Positions 24,982 through 38,865 are shown, counted from the stretch's first letter. The stretch: 64,000 bases of DNA from Nymphaea colorata (GCF_008831285.2 NC_045139.1:17776354-17840353), one strand, 5' to 3'. Notes: generated by a model not told the origin, from the letters alone. Program-made: numbers and translations.

Positions 24982-27900
24982 ATGGCGGACGGAGGTGCCG
25001 CCGGCGGTCGGAGGACCTTCAGCCTCACCCACACCTTCTTCTATCTTATTGGTACAGCACTGCTCCCCGATCCATCCGTAATATCTAGATGTTTAGTGCA
25101 AATTGCAGGCAAAATTTCTCTTGGTTTCAGCATAATCGCCTGCCCCGCTGTTAATTTACTGCCGTTTCTTGTCTGTTCCAGCGTCGCAGGTTCTGTCGAG
25201 GCTTCTTTCTTTTTTCTTGAATTTGTTGATTGCTCGCCGGCTTACGCAGGAGGACTACGCGGTAATGATCGTTCTTGTTTCCTTTCGTATTTCTGTTTTA
25301 TTTTCCGTGTCTCCGGCTGCTGCTACTGTGATTACTATTCCCGCGAAGTGCTATCGGAGCGTCGATATAATTGTTGAACTTATTCGATATTGAGGTTCAC
25401 TTCGATTCAGGAAAATGTCAAGCCGGTAAAATTTCGTTGGACTTGGTTAAAGGATAAAGTTAGTGGGTTCCTTGAGCAAGAACTTAATCGTCGCTGTCCT
25501 TGCACAGACCTAAGATTGCGATTTCCTGAAAAATACGAAGTACGTTGCCGTTGGTTTCGATTCTAGCGATGTCGAAATTGGTTCCCGGGAATACGGATGG
25601 AAACACTAATTGAATGAATGTGTAAACATATTCTGTATATGCGCATGCGCGTGCATGTATGTTGGGGATCAGATGCTATTACACAATATGCATGTGGAGA
25701 TGAATTTCTTTCTTCTTTTTTAGTTTGCGTCTAAGGCATTGGTTAGAATTATCTCGATCACATGTTCATTTTTGTAATCTTGGTTTGTACAATTTTCTGT
25801 AGCTTTATGCCATCCAATTTCATCTCTTGGTGACTTCCATTCTCTTTCTCACGCGTGAGGGTTTTCGACGGGCGTGCATGCGGACGGACCTTTTGTAAGA
25901 AAGTTTTCTTTGATGCCATCTAAAAGAGTGGTTGGGTGTTTATTTTTGTTAAAGATATTTCTTCCTGCTGACTAATACACTTTCTTCTCTTTCCTAGCTC
26001 TCGACACGTCGACTATTTTGCTTTTTATCTTGTTTTCTTTTCCAAAGTAAGTTCTGAGGTTCATCTGAATTTCCACCAGGTCCTCTCCCATGGGCATACC
26101 CCTTTCCTGTACGACTCGAATCTTCTGAAATTGATCTTGACTTCTCTTTAGTTGTCTTCAGAGGCTTCATTGGATTGTAAATGGTATAAATGTGTTTATA
26201 TGTGCATACTTCTATCGCAAGTGACAGAAAAGATCATAACGGTAACAACATGCATAAAGATCATAACCTTAACAACATGCATAACGGTATCTGGATTTAG
26301 ATTCCAAGATAAAGTAGAATCACTTAACTTTGTGGGCACTCTATTCATGTTACCATGTGAACTCTTATTTGTTACCTTCTTCAAATCCCAGGCATGGTGC
26401 AGATGTGGCTGAAAATTGTACCAAAATATTGGAAATAGCATGGTTGACTGTTCCTATTGGAGTTGTTTTTACAATTGGAGCTTGTGGTTCCGTCTTCTGG
26501 TGGCAAGCACTTAACTTTTCAGACCAATATGCACGTGATATCTTGCTTCATGGTAAGCTTTTTAGTTTCTGGAGTTACTAAAGTTTTGTGCTTTTATCAT
26601 AATATTCTTCTGGAGTCATGCTCTAGAACATTTTTTAACCTAATCTTGAATTTGACCCCCTTGTCTGTTTTTGGTATTCATTCAATTAATTTTGAACTTC
26701 ATGTCCACAAATTGGAGAGCTTGAATACTAGCTATACATTCAGCCTTAATGGCCTTGCGTCTAATTCATAGTATAATCATGGGAGTGTGCTGTCCCAACT
26801 TCTTTCAGCTCTTCTTGCATGGCCCTAATCCTCACATGCATTGATACTGGAAAATGTTGTTTTGGGTTTTATCATGCTTGTTCACCCTCACATTGATGCT
26901 ATCATGCTCCAGCGAGACTTTGATTTTACTATATATTTTGTAATTGCCCTGAAAAGATAGGTGATAATTGCAGTGCTAGGAGAGGGCCTTACATGAGAAT
27001 CATGAGCCAAAAAAAAAAAAAAAAACTAGTTAGCAATCTTTTGAAGAAATAGTCCCTGCCAAGAATTGCTGTTGAGTGTCACTTTTTATGTGAAATGCAT
27101 GAATTAATGGTCAGAAAAAACGTTATTCAACTCTTTAGATTCTTTTATTACTCTTTTGATCAAAAGAACTCGCAAATATTAACTACTATTTCTTCCGAGC
27201 AGCTTTAGAGGAGGAGTGAGATCCATTTTTTGGGGACTATAGACAAAAATCTGTCGTTAATGGCATATAGATAAATCTAGTCTCTCTATACACCACAGGG
27301 TGGTATTTACTTAACTCTTTTCCCATTGTCCACCAAGCTTGATCAAGCAAGCAGTCCTAGACCTGGTACAGTGTGGAGCCTCCTTTTTGCGCCCATGGAA
27401 CTAGAATGGTGCTAGATAGAGGCGTTTAGCTGAAAATAAAACTGAACATCAAATCGTGCCAAATGATATAGATTTTGGCAAAAATCACAATGGCAGGAAA
27501 GTTGATGAACAAATTGTTCAGCTTCAAGTATGTCATGCTTGAACTCACTAAAATTATTGTTTATGTGAAAAGAATTCTGAAGTGGTTGTTGAGTCTTGGG
27601 AGAATGCACAAGTGGTTGTGGAGTCTTTCCAATCTTTCGCTGGCAATTGGCGCTTAGATGCTAGAGTGCTTCTTAGAGTCAGAGACTATACATGTCTGAT
27701 ACTTTCACTATCTGTTTTTTGTTACCTATGTAAACATGTCTATAGGAAAAGTTCAAATTTGGAGTTTATGTGTAATCTGGCTTCATATCTCGTGCTCATC
27801 CATTAGTGGTTCTTAGATACTTATGGTTTATTGGTGCATTGTGTGTACTGAAACATAACACAGTGTGTCTCCATACTTCAAAATCATGAAACTGTGTTGC

Positions 27901-30900
27901 ACGTCTTTCTGGATTTTAATAGGTTTTGCGTGCATTCTGGAGATAGTATCAGAACCCTTCTACATACTTTCCCAAAACCTATTGCTGTTTGGTTTAAGGC
28001 TGAAGGTTGAAACAGTGGCAACTTTTTCTCGTTGTTGCATGACCTACTTTCTCATTGTCTGTGAAGCTAAAATGGTAAGTGCTAATGTTTTTGGACACTT
28101 CATTATGCAAATTTGTAAGTGGACTTGTTTTTAGCTTGTAGTTTACTTGAAGCTAAGTGCTTTGATCTGGTTCTAGTTTTTCCCTGCTATAAATCTGTTG
28201 ATTTGACAAGTTAAGGCTGTATAGAACTTAATTCTGTACATTCTTTTTGATCCTTTTATGAGTAGCCTGGTGCTTTTGGTGTAGACCTTAGCTTGATGGC
28301 ATAACTACACTTCATACATTATTCCACTGAATGACATTTTTAATCTTCATTATTATGAAACTGAATCTCAATAAATTTCTAAAGTGTTGTAACTGAAATG
28401 GGAGGTGCTAATTTTTTACTGAATTCTTGACTGCTAAATACATTAAATTAAAGAGGGTTATGTCATGTGCACATCTACATGAAGCCTTTGGGTTGCCACC
28501 AGTGAAATTTTCATTATTGCTTCTAAAATCAATGACATCAGTTCCTTAACTAGTGAAACGAAGTTGAATCAGAAGCTAAATTATAGAAGTGTCAGAGCCC
28601 AGCACCCCAGGAAAAAAAAAAGGTTGTTTTGGTGCTGGGTGGGGGGGTGGGTGGCAGAAGCTCAAATGGTTGTTGCTTTTGCACGTGGAGTGGCTGGATG
28701 CAACAGGAAAATGCATTTTTTAAAAGCATGCCTTGGATGCATACAAAGAAGGAGGGAGTGCCTTTTGAGCTGTAATGCAACAGAGGACTTATTGAGATGC
28801 CTGTGGGCTGGTTTATGGTGTCCCATTACTGATGTTCATCAAGCAGGCCATACTAGTTAGCTCGAGTCTTCTCTGGCAAGTGAGACCTCATATTCAGAAA
28901 CCTTTTGAGTTTTTTGAGGACCAAGAAGCCTGTTATTTCAACCGTTCCTGCAGAACATCACCTATCCTTTGTTTCATTAATCTAATTGTGAACCTGACAA
29001 GCTGCCAGCCTCCACTAACCTGTAAAAGAAATGTGTATTTGTTTGTATTGACAGTTATCATTATGGTGTTTATGCCATTTTTCGTAAGCACAACTTAGTT
29101 CAATCAAGCATCTGGCAGTCACCAATTCCATCATTTCCCTCTTTCATTTAGGCTGAGGTCTTACTGTGAACTCCACTCTCCACCTTTGTTTAGAACCTTC
29201 AATATATTAAATTATTAATCACTATCTTGCATTGGAAAAATGCACCTGCTCCTAATGTTACTGCTTTTGGAACTATCAGACTCATATTAATCAATAAGAA
29301 CCAGACAGTTAGTATATTCACAATTCAGCGAAAGCAGCTGTTCTCCTTGGTAGTATATAGTTTCCCTACTTTTGTAGCATAATTCTGTATTTCAAAATGA
29401 GACTTCATTTGGTTTCTGTTTAGGGGAGACTGGGAGTATCATGCGAGTAAAACTTTTATCCTTTTCTTTATCTTCTCAATTTTTTAGTTGTTGATGAACT
29501 GTAATGCAGGGAAAGGGACAAATATTTGCCATATCACAAGCTGCTTATGGAGCTTGCTTGCTGGTAGGCTATTCGGGGTACTTCCTCTTCTCTCAAGCAG
29601 TTGGAAGACCAAATCTCATTAGTGGGATTGTTCTTTTTCCTGCAAGGTAGGTATCTTCTACTTGCCCGTCCAACATTTATGTCTTCTTGTAACATGTTTC
29701 ACAGGATATGCAGCAGAGGTATGTCTTTTATAATTGGAAACTGGAATTCAGTAGTAGTTATCTTGTTTGTCTTTTTTCAGATTGTGTGATTGGAAGAAGT
29801 ATGACAAGAAGCTTTTGCATATGTGTGTTTTGTTTTCCTTCCAATCATTGCAGAAGTTGGTCCTGCAAGAAGGAGAGAAACTTGTTCTTGTTTTGTTCGA
29901 TACACCATATAATCAGGGTGTCTATGGCCTCGTAGAAAAACTAGGCAGGTATCCTTTCCAGAGGATTTTCTTGCAAAGATATGCACATACATCATCCTCC
30001 TGTTTTATCAGATGCCAGTTCTTTTGCTGCGAACTTCTTGTTGTTTAAGATCTCTCAGCCTTATAAGATCCGAATTTAATCAAACTTGAATATTATTACA
30101 GGAAGCTTAGTGGTGAGATCCGTACTTCAGCCTTTTGAAGAAAGCTTATTTACTGTATTTGCAAAGATTGCATCAGGTTTGATTTCCATGCCTCTTTAAT
30201 TTCTAGACCTGTGGTGTTCAGTTTCATTGAATTGAATTTAGAATGACATCTACATTTTTGGCTTAATTTTATTCATGACTTTGCTAGATTTTGTAAGATC
30301 ATCTATTAATTCTTTCTATTGTTCTCTTTGTTAATTTCTTTCCATGGACACTAGATTTGCTTGGAAGTTGTGTATTTGATTGCACAAAAAGTTTGGAGGA
30401 TCATTTCTGTTGTTAACTTGTTAATGTTGTCTCTTATTGTTGCGTTGAATTATATATTTTCATGTACATTTATTCAAGTGTTATCTCAATGTACACGCAA
30501 ATGCACATCTGTTTGAGTGTATATATCATTTTATGCATATCCATAAAGGAATCTAGAGTAATTAATTTAAATGAGTAGGATTTTGTTATGCCTAGTAAGG
30601 TCAGGATTGAGGTGGGTTTGTTGTTATCGTGTATCTTAGGTACCCAGACTTTCAAGGATGAATTAAAAGGCTCACTCTTGAGGCATATTATCCCTTGGAA
30701 ATCTCATGTATATCCAGGCTGGTCATAAATTATTTACTCAACTATCTTGAATTCCAAAGAAAAGTTGCAATTCCTCTTCCATATGTTTGTCCTTAATGCT
30801 AGAATTGAATGCCTGTCAACCCCTTTTTCACAATTAATGTACATGCAAGTATTTCTCCTCTTGTAAAATCATCTCAAGTCTTTTACCTTGGGCAGGGGGT

Positions 30901-33900
30901 AGTAATATCGATGGTCTATTTACCATATCCCTCATTGAAATATATATAACCAATGTTATCATTTATCAAAAGCATTGAGATGTAGCAAAGTACAACACTG
31001 AGTAACATCGATTCTTGAAGCATCATGTAATCCTCAAAGCATAATACACAAATTAAAAGTAAAATAATACGTATATGTGTAATCTGATTATATGTACAGA
31101 CATTTGCACACTTGCACATGCAGAGGCAGAACATAAATGTGTATTAGATTTTTTTCATTTTTCCCTTGGAGAAAGAAAGTAGAGAAAGGGATGTAAGGAA
31201 ATACAAAGATAAATGGAAGTTAGTCACAAAAAATCTGTCTTGTTAAAAAAAAACTTGATAAAAACGTTAAAACAATGAAAAAAAGACTGTCTTTTTTCCC
31301 TTTTTTTTGAAAAGCTCCAAATGAAATTTTCATGTCTTTTTCACGTTTTTATTGCTTTTTTTTTTTCTCATTATTTTTACATTTTTTTTGCTTTAAAGTT
31401 TAAAACTTAGGTTAGGAATATTTGTCTTTATTCCTATCATTACTAAAAGATCATTTTTATCATTTTATCATTTTATCAAGTTATTTTTTATGTTTTCTTG
31501 TTCGTTTTTCATTTATTTTACCTGTCCCTTATTTTTAGGAGTTTTTCTTTTCTACAAATTGCTGAATCTTTTCCGAGAATTTCAGCTTTGCTGAAAAATA
31601 TCTGAGAAACCTTACCGTTTAAAACCCATTAACGATATTTGTAACTATGAATAGAAACATAAAGCACACCAGATTTATTCAATGTGCAGAAAGAAATGTT
31701 ATGCAGAATAAACAAAAATAACATTGCACCCAAAAACCATACCCTAACAAACTGCAAAAGTTCATTTTCCTTTAGAAGAACAAAGAACAAGAAGAAGGTA
31801 AAAGGAGGAAAGAAAGGAAAAATGAAAAATAAAAAGGAAGAAATAAAAAAAGAAAAAGGAGAAGAAGAAAAGGAAGAAAGAGAAGAAGAAGAAGGATGGA
31901 GATCAAGCTCATTGGAGTCCGGCTGAAATTTGGCTGGAAGTTGCTGCTCAATGGATATTCATGGGTTCAGATGCATCAAGTTTAGGAAACGAACGAGGCA
32001 GCCCCAGAGCTTCCCTTTTTGTTAGACGTTTTTAGATTGAAGTGATTAAAATTGGATGCGCTGCGATTTTGACCCTCTTTTGAAGAACAAATAGTAGTTT
32101 GTGCCTTATATGTGAGGTAGCTTTCTTACGATAGCATGTCTTGTAGCATTCTGTGGTGTATGCGGTTGTACTTCAGCACTACTTTATTTGTGCACGGAAG
32201 CACTTGAGGTTACACTATGTTACGAGGCATCATTTTTCCCCTCAATGCACAATTTTGACAAAATTGTGTGTAGCACTATTGTATGTATCGTATGATACTG
32301 TGTATCATAGGATACCATTGTATGTTTTGACAACTGTGATATGATACACCACTCTTAAAAGGGTGGTGTATTGCACGTGAATCATACTTATGAGTGTTCA
32401 TAGCTATACATGCTTATATTTATCTATGACATGTTTTTTTATAAAGAGCATAGTATTTTCTTGATTTTTCCGATTTTTCTCTGTTTTTCTTGTTTTTTTC
32501 ATTTTTTAACTTAATTTTATAATATGTTTACCAATACATTATGATACAGCGTATCTATTGACCCGACCACTATGGGTTGGGATATCCACTTTATAACATT
32601 GTTGTATGGCCCTTCCTTTTCTATTCCAAGCCTTAAGGCTTGCCATGTGTTGTGTGAGTTCAAGACTAAAAAATAGGTCAAGGTTGGTAGTGGATGTCTG
32701 CGGGAAAGTAAGCATATACATGACCAGTTCACATAAGGTAATCAAAGGACTGAAGGAGCTAGATGTGGATTTCTGATAATCATATGCCACAAGTTTCTCC
32801 TTGGGTTTCTGACTTAAAATATAAATGGATTTCTGAAAATCACATGCAAGGTTGGTAGTGGATGTCAGCGGGAAAGTAAACATATACATGACCAGTTCAC
32901 AGAAGGTAATCAGAGGAGCTAGATGTGGATTCCTCATAATCATATGCCACAAGTTTCTTCTTGGGTTTCTGATTTAAAATATAAATGGATTTCTGATAAT
33001 CACATGCCACAAGTTTCTCCTTGGGTTGGACTTAAAATACAAATTAACTTGGTATAAGGAAAACCTGCACATACCATCTTGCACAGAGGGAGTGGATTAT
33101 GTATCTTATACACTTGCTTGGATTTGCATTTGCTTTCGATGCACTTAAATACTGAAAGTATATGGCTCATCTATTTTTTATTTTACTTTTTCTGCAGGAG
33201 AAAACTCTTCAAAGAACATTAGCTTGGAGAATCTTATTGTCCTGGCCTTGAAACTTGTCATTTTAATTGGTACAATTCTGATGTCTTTCTTTTCTGTTGA
33301 CTACTATTTATTTACAAAAAAAAAACCTTTAAATTTTGAACAGTTTCTGTATATCATGGAATAGGCTTTATGTTTCATCATGTTTGGTTGGATCAGTTAT
33401 CATACTTAAACCTAGGTCCTCACCATTTAGCATGTTGGGGGCATCAAAATCCTGTTTCTGACATTTGGTCCTGTTGCTGATCATCCTGTTGATTGTTGTC
33501 AGCCTAGTATTAGTACACAATTTTGTTTTGTGTTCATCTGCCAAACATGTACTTTTACCTTGCTGTTGGGGTTTATGTTTTATCTTTATTGAAATCCTGG
33601 AATGCTGAAATCTCCATTCATAATATAGCATCTGTTTCTCATCTACTTAAGAGTTGACACTTCTCTGTTTCATATTTGTACTGGCATGTATTAGGCTTTT
33701 GAAAACCAAAAGAAATAGTAAATAGTTCTTAAATGAGTTGCTTGTAGCATGACAATCTTAATTCCTTTTGTCCATGCACTCTTCAAATGTTTACTTCCAG
33801 TCTATTCTTTCCGTCCACTTGTCGCTTCCTAATTTGCACGTTCCTAATTCATATGCATTTCTTTTGACCTCTCATTTTTTCTTCGCCTTCTCATATGAAT

Positions 33901-36900
33901 CATGACTTCTCAATTCTGCTTCTCTATTTGGCAACAGTATTTCCAGCTGCCTTTCTATGAGATTCAAAATTGATGTTGGTGTTAATACTTAATAACAGAG
34001 ATTTGACCAACCGTCTCGTTCAACCACCTAATCATATGCAGTCTTGTGCCAAAACATAATAAGAAATATGAAAGAACCAAAAGTGTTAAAATTTGTAATA
34101 ACATTTCCTTACAATGGCATGTATTCGTTACAGACTGGTTGGAGACCCAATTAATATAATATTTGATATCAATGAACTAAACAAAGTTCTAAACGCATCA
34201 GTTCGGCAGTGAGTCTAAGATGTTGAAAAGAAAATTAATAGATCTTGAATGAGATAGGTTTAAGCCTTTAACACTAAAATATTGCCATGCTGAGTTGAAG
34301 ATGGTGATGTTGGGTTGTGTGGCTTATAGTGCTTTAAGAAGCAGACCTGCTTGAGCAGATCGACTGCTATTTCTACTTGCCAAATATAGTGTAAAGTTTA
34401 TGAAATGAGCGGTTCTTATGTCAGAGATGACAGTAGAAAAGAAAGTTCTTGGGCAAGTAAACGGAAATGAAATATTTTACTTCTTTTTGTTGTATCAAAT
34501 CATCAAGAAAATGGATAGATTGCTCTCCACCTCTTCCTTTTCCTAGTAAAATGGCCTATAGTTACTAGTTCTTTTCTCACAGTTTCATCTTGAATAATAT
34601 GATATTTAAAAAGTGAAAAAGATTATAGTTCTACGCAAAAAGTAGTTAGGACCTTATACTGTTTACCATTCACATCAGGACTTGTCGTTGTTGCCTTTGG
34701 ACCGAGCTATGCTTATGTTCTCATCAGGCTACTATATGGGCGAAAGTGGAGTGATGGAGAAGCTTCGGTTGCCCTTGGTTACTATTGCTTTTATGTTCTT
34801 GTTCTAGCGGTGAATGGTTAGTATCTTTCTTCAAGTATTGGATTGTCTACCTTAGGTTTTCATGATTTGCACATCTTCTTATGTTTTCTAAGAAATTCTA
34901 TGATAAATATTTTGTTGCATGCATGCTTCTTTAACAAATTGAACTATTACCTCATTGGCAGCATATGCCGTAAAAAGGAACAGAAAGTCCTCATAAATGC
35001 TAAGTTTCTCATAAGCAGTGTATGTTAATAACTGGTGTGGCTTATTGCCTTTTAACATATGTATGCTTGCTCAGGCGTGCTTAACAACTTTGTATAGCTC
35101 CAGTGAGATTGTTTACTTTGAAATAAAAACGAAGTAATGTGCATTCTTAAATCTTAAAAAGTTGTGGAAACCTGATATTCTGCAAAAACAGCTTTAAATT
35201 ACAAGGAACCTCAAAGGTTTTTGGCCTTAACCTTCATTAATAGTTCTTACGAGACTGCTTTATAATGGTTAAAGTTTGTCTGAATTTGTGCAAATCTCAA
35301 AAGCATCTCGGTTACATGAATTCTTCAAAATAGTTGTTGTATCCTAGTTGACACGAATTGGGTGTGGGTGCGGCACTCAACAATTTGCTTCCTTTTTCAT
35401 TAAATCAATGTTAACCTCATAAATTGTGCCTTGTTAATTCTGTACATATATATATATATATATATATTATGCATGTGCGTATTCATCTTGCACCAAAGTT
35501 TTTCCAAAAAATGCTACACTTGCACCCACACTCTGCAGTTGAGTGAGATAGCTTACCAGTGATTCACTAATATTACCTTAAAAGTTAAAACAGCTGCATT
35601 TTGGATGGCCATGCACAATGTTTTTTAACAGATTTGATTCACGAAGCAGTCTGATCCCTGGATTATTTAGATGCTTAAAATGACAGACTGACTTTTTTAT
35701 CACACTCAGTGGTACCATTTCAAGTGGTATATAGGTAGGCAACATCTAGGTTACCCAGGTAGCCTGTTCTCAGTCTGGATCAAGTTTTACATCACTCTTT
35801 CAGATACACAAATGAAACATATTATCAATTTGGTTATCGCTAACTTGAGAAGACCTTCAAGGTTTATTATGTCTGGGGAGACTTACAACGTTACATAAAC
35901 CAATCATTCAAGTTATGTGGATAGTTCAAGAGTTTCTGTAGCTATTGATAGGGAGGGGAGAGAATTCTTGCTGGCACATCTGAAATCATGGTCTTCACAT
36001 TCTCTGGGAAGGTCTATATACAAAGTTCTTTACTTGGAAGAAATGATCTGCCATCTGTTGTTCTAATAGTTCCTTTGCATAATGATTTACCACCTTGTCA
36101 ACTTACATGAGCCATTGCGTTCTATCCAATGAAAGCTGCACTCTTGTGTGACCAAGTTGATTTTCTCTTGTGGTTCATATAACATTGCTAACCAACATGT
36201 ATTTGGTGTTGTTTTAGGAACATCGGAAGCATTTCTTCATGCTGTGGGATCCAAGCGTCAACTGGTGTGGTCAAATATGTCTTTGTTTCTATTTTCTGCC
36301 ATTTATATAACCTTAAATGTTTTATTAGTTCGATATGCTGGAGCAGTTGGGCTGATTGCTGCTAATTCATGTAGTATCCTTTTTCTCCAAACCGTTCCCC
36401 ATTCTTATTTCAGAATCATGCATCTGGACATATCTCACAGTAAACCTGATTTGATCAGCAATAATACCAAATGAATGTTTTAGTCAAAATTTTGGGATAA
36501 AACAATTGTTTGGAAATGGTTTATCTTCCAAATTTGGTCCTATTCCATAACATTAAGTGTTGTTTAACTACCACAGTACTTGGGCTGATGATATCAGTCA
36601 TGTCACTAATATTCTTCATACTGTTGTTTTCTGCTATCATAAAAGCCATGGATGCTGGCAGGGCATTCTCTATGTGGTCATAGAGGTAAGTTGCATTCAG
36701 CATCATGGACGCTGCGATCCTCATGTGTGGTGCACCTTAATCCAGAAAAATTTCTCAGCCATTTCATATTATAAGTCAAAATGACAAAATTGGCCGAGCT
36801 CGCATATCACTTGGTGTGATTGCTTGATCAGTGATCAATTCAGCTGAAATTTCAAATCTGTCCCAGCTGTCACTATTTGAACACATGCAGATACTGTTCT

Positions 36901-37780
36901 ATTTCTTCCAATGCAGATAAATTCTTATTTAACTCTATGTTTTGCAAGAAAAATCAAAGGTGGAGGCAAACCAAGGGCAGAGCTACAGGTTTCATCCCTT
37001 GCAATTTATTTTTCACCTTTTGATGCGATCAAAATTTCTTATGCCTTTAGAGTATTATCATCTTTGCCGAGTTTTAGTCTTTTAGCTAAAGAAAAGTTAC
37101 CTTTTTTTCCCCTTTCGAATTTTATGTTGCTTCTGACGTAGTAGATTGCCAGTGATCCCCTCAAGCATTTGATATTAGTGCGATCTTTTGTTATTCTTGT
37201 ATTGTGCTTGCTACTCTGCCCAGCACTCTTTTCTTAACTGCCTTCCAGATATGATGTTGAGGATCACTTACTCGGCAGTTTTTATGAAGCAATTTTTTAA
37301 GGTAGCAAGTTTATGCTTGGTTTTGCTCAGATCATTTGATATTCACATGCATTTTTTTGTTGCAGTTGTAACAATAACAATATTTACATTTAAACAGCGC
37401 TCTGCCTCTTTCTCTTTGCACCGATGCTTGCCCTCTGCTGGAGTTTGCTTGGTACTCCTTATGTCAGGCATCATCACACGTGTGTCTGAGAAGATTCTGC
37501 TAGATGCTGATCACTTCGTACCAACCATGCTTACCCATCTTCTTGTTGGTGTAGGATGTTTCTGCATATCTGCCTTTCTCATGTACCCACATCTTGTCTA
37601 TGAAGTCAATGAGTTTTCTATCCACTTTTATTCTGCTGAAATTAATCATAGCTGTTGGCGTTAGGAATAATGTCCTGCTGGTGTTGTTTCCTAAATTTGC
37701 CCCACAGATATCGATGTGAGAGGGATTTCATCAAGAAACTTCTTGAGCTGCATCAGATGAAAACTGGACATACCGACTGA
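24982..37780 (+). CDS. RFT1: RFT1 homologue, ER membrane protein of N-glycan precursor assembly (534 aa, 14 exons)
   Basis: Exons: 24982-25051, 25182-25261, 25803-25894, 26392-26552, 27923-28074, 29510-29646, 29781-29948, 30106-30176, 33198-33269, 34679-34816, 36218-36370, 37249-37301, 37398-37582, 37708-37780. Phases are consistent and the total is divisible by three. Length fits the family (about 520-575 aa). The order of conserved blocks matches plant RFT1: [114 protein letters not shown]. It is hydrophobic throughout, as expected for an ER multispanning protein (MOP/MATE-like fold). Genetically RFT1 is needed for lumenal Man5GlcNAc2-PP-dolichol; whether it is the flippase itself is debated. 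Exon boundaries 7/8 and 13/14 are the least certain. Intron 8 is about 3 kb and carries repeats. Confidence 0.94.
31773..31905. repeat. Purine-only tract in RFT1 intron 8
   Basis: About 130 bases that are almost entirely A and G (GAAGAA, GGAGGAAAG, AAAAGGAAG types) on the plus strand, with rare interruptions. The Lys/Glu-rich open frame across it is a composition artefact. Confidence 0.85.
32274..32560. mobile_element. Decayed relative of the 3033-3851 hAT-like element
   Basis: It starts CACTATTGTATGTATCGTAT, which aligns with CAGTGTTGTACGTATTGTAC at the start of the element at 3033. The pattern of GTATCG palindromes, a stretch around CACCAC...GTGGTGTA, and a T-rich middle follow. The right end is eroded and no target-site duplication is visible. 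Confidence 0.5.
32682..33028. repeat. Tandem duplication (168-bp offset) in RFT1 intron 8
   Basis: GGTTGGTAGTGGATGTC starts at 32682 and again at 32850, each followed by GCGGGAAAGTAA, CATATACATGACCAGTTCAC, GAGCTAGATGTGGATT and CATATGCCACAAGTTTCT. A third partial copy of the last part (CACATGCCACAAGTTTCTCC) follows near 33000. Copies are close in sequence, so this is fairly recent. Confidence 0.88.
35445..35469. repeat. (TA)n microsatellite in RFT1 intron 10
   Basis: About twelve TA units. Seen directly. Confidence 0.88.
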
Positions 37781-38708
37781 AGCAAACGAGTGCAAACTAT
37801 TAATGCAGGAACTTCCCCATCCTCCTTTTACTGGGAAGCTGAAGTGCAGACTGTTACGGTGAGGACTCCTTCCCCCTTCTCTCCCACCCCAAAGGCACTG
37901 CTTTGCTTCTTTCCACATGCTGCATTATTTGTTGAGGGGCGATGGCTAATTCGCTTTATGCAGATCTAAATTGCCGTTGTTCTCATAGCAGTGCACTGAT
38001 ACCATCATTGGAGCACCAAAAAATTCTCACACAATTCTTTCCTCTAGTTTGTTGGTGAAATTCCATTTGATAATTAATTTTAAATGTTCAGCTCTGGTCT
38101 AGTCAGTAATAGTGAAGGCCCAGTTTTATGGAAGGATGTAATCTTTTCTTGGTTTTGCTTTGTCGGGGGTTTGGGGGAGGAGGGGAAAGGAGACTATGCT
38201 CTCTTTCTCTCTCTCACAGCCACACACACGGATGCCAGTGCACATGCATGTGTGTGTTTGTGCAAAGTCATAACCCACGCCCATTAACTTAAAAGGGTTC
38301 AGCTAGCATAATTACCAAAGAACTGTATCTTCATTTTCTTTTGTGCTACTACTGTTAGAACTAGGTGCTTTTTTGGGGGAAACATATGTCATCTTATGTA
38401 TTTCTAGATGAAAGGGGTAAAACTGTTGTTTTATACTAGATTCATATTTTTATTGACCGCCTTTCAAGTTCAAATCCAGTTTAAATTAGGATATACATTG
38501 AAAATTTTCATGAGTTTCACTAGCTAAATTTTGCTCAAGTCTCATATGAGCGGTCTTAAGAGGCTATGGCTTAAACGATCATTAGGAGGCTATGTTATGC
38601 ATTGAGCCATCATTAGGATTGTAGATGATGTCATTGATTTAGAGAAAATATTGGTCTCGCTATGCTATTGCAGAGGCGTAAAATTTTCCTCGCAAGTTAA
38701 TGCATTCA

Positions 38709-38865
38709 AAAAACTTAAATCTCATTTGCACATAGAACATATCGCTTAAAATTTTAAACGAGATACTGAAATTTCATTTGTACTAAGAACATCTCGCTTA
38801 AAAGTTTAAGCTGAAACTTAAATGTCATCTGTACGTGGGGCATCTCGCATAAAATGTTGAGCCAC
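38709..38865. repeat. Degenerate tandem repeat, three ~53-bp units
   Basis: Three successive units share ACTTAAAT(C/G)TCAT(T/C)TG near the start and ACAT(A/C)TCGCTTAAAA near the end. Divergence between units is high. Confidence 0.6.

Larger units (their letters stand above)
30177..33197 (+). other. Long RFT1 intron 8 with repeats
   Basis: About 3 kb between exons 8 and 9. It contains T-rich DNA (31240-31520), a purine-only tract (about 31773-31905), a decayed copy of the GTATCG-rich hAT-like family (about 32274-32560) and a tandem duplication (32682-33028). No coding exon seen. Confidence 0.7.

Noticed and set aside
24565..25032. Minus-strand 155-codon frame over RFT1 exon 1
   Set aside because: Antisense shadow of the RFT1 5' region; no family resemblance and the plus-strand exon is well supported.
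31684..31926. Lys/Glu-rich 80-codon frame
   Set aside because: Composition artefact of a purine-only tract inside RFT1 intron 8.
36917..36988. Second exon-like 72-bp segment in RFT1 intron 11 (ATGCAG acceptor, ACAG|GTTTC donor)
   Set aside because: Its donor is weak and it opens with a stop in the frame following the 36577-36685 cassette; too little to call an exon.
38709..38865. Possible CRISPR-like regular repeats
   Set aside because: Adjacent degenerate tandem units without spacers, in a plant nuclear genome.
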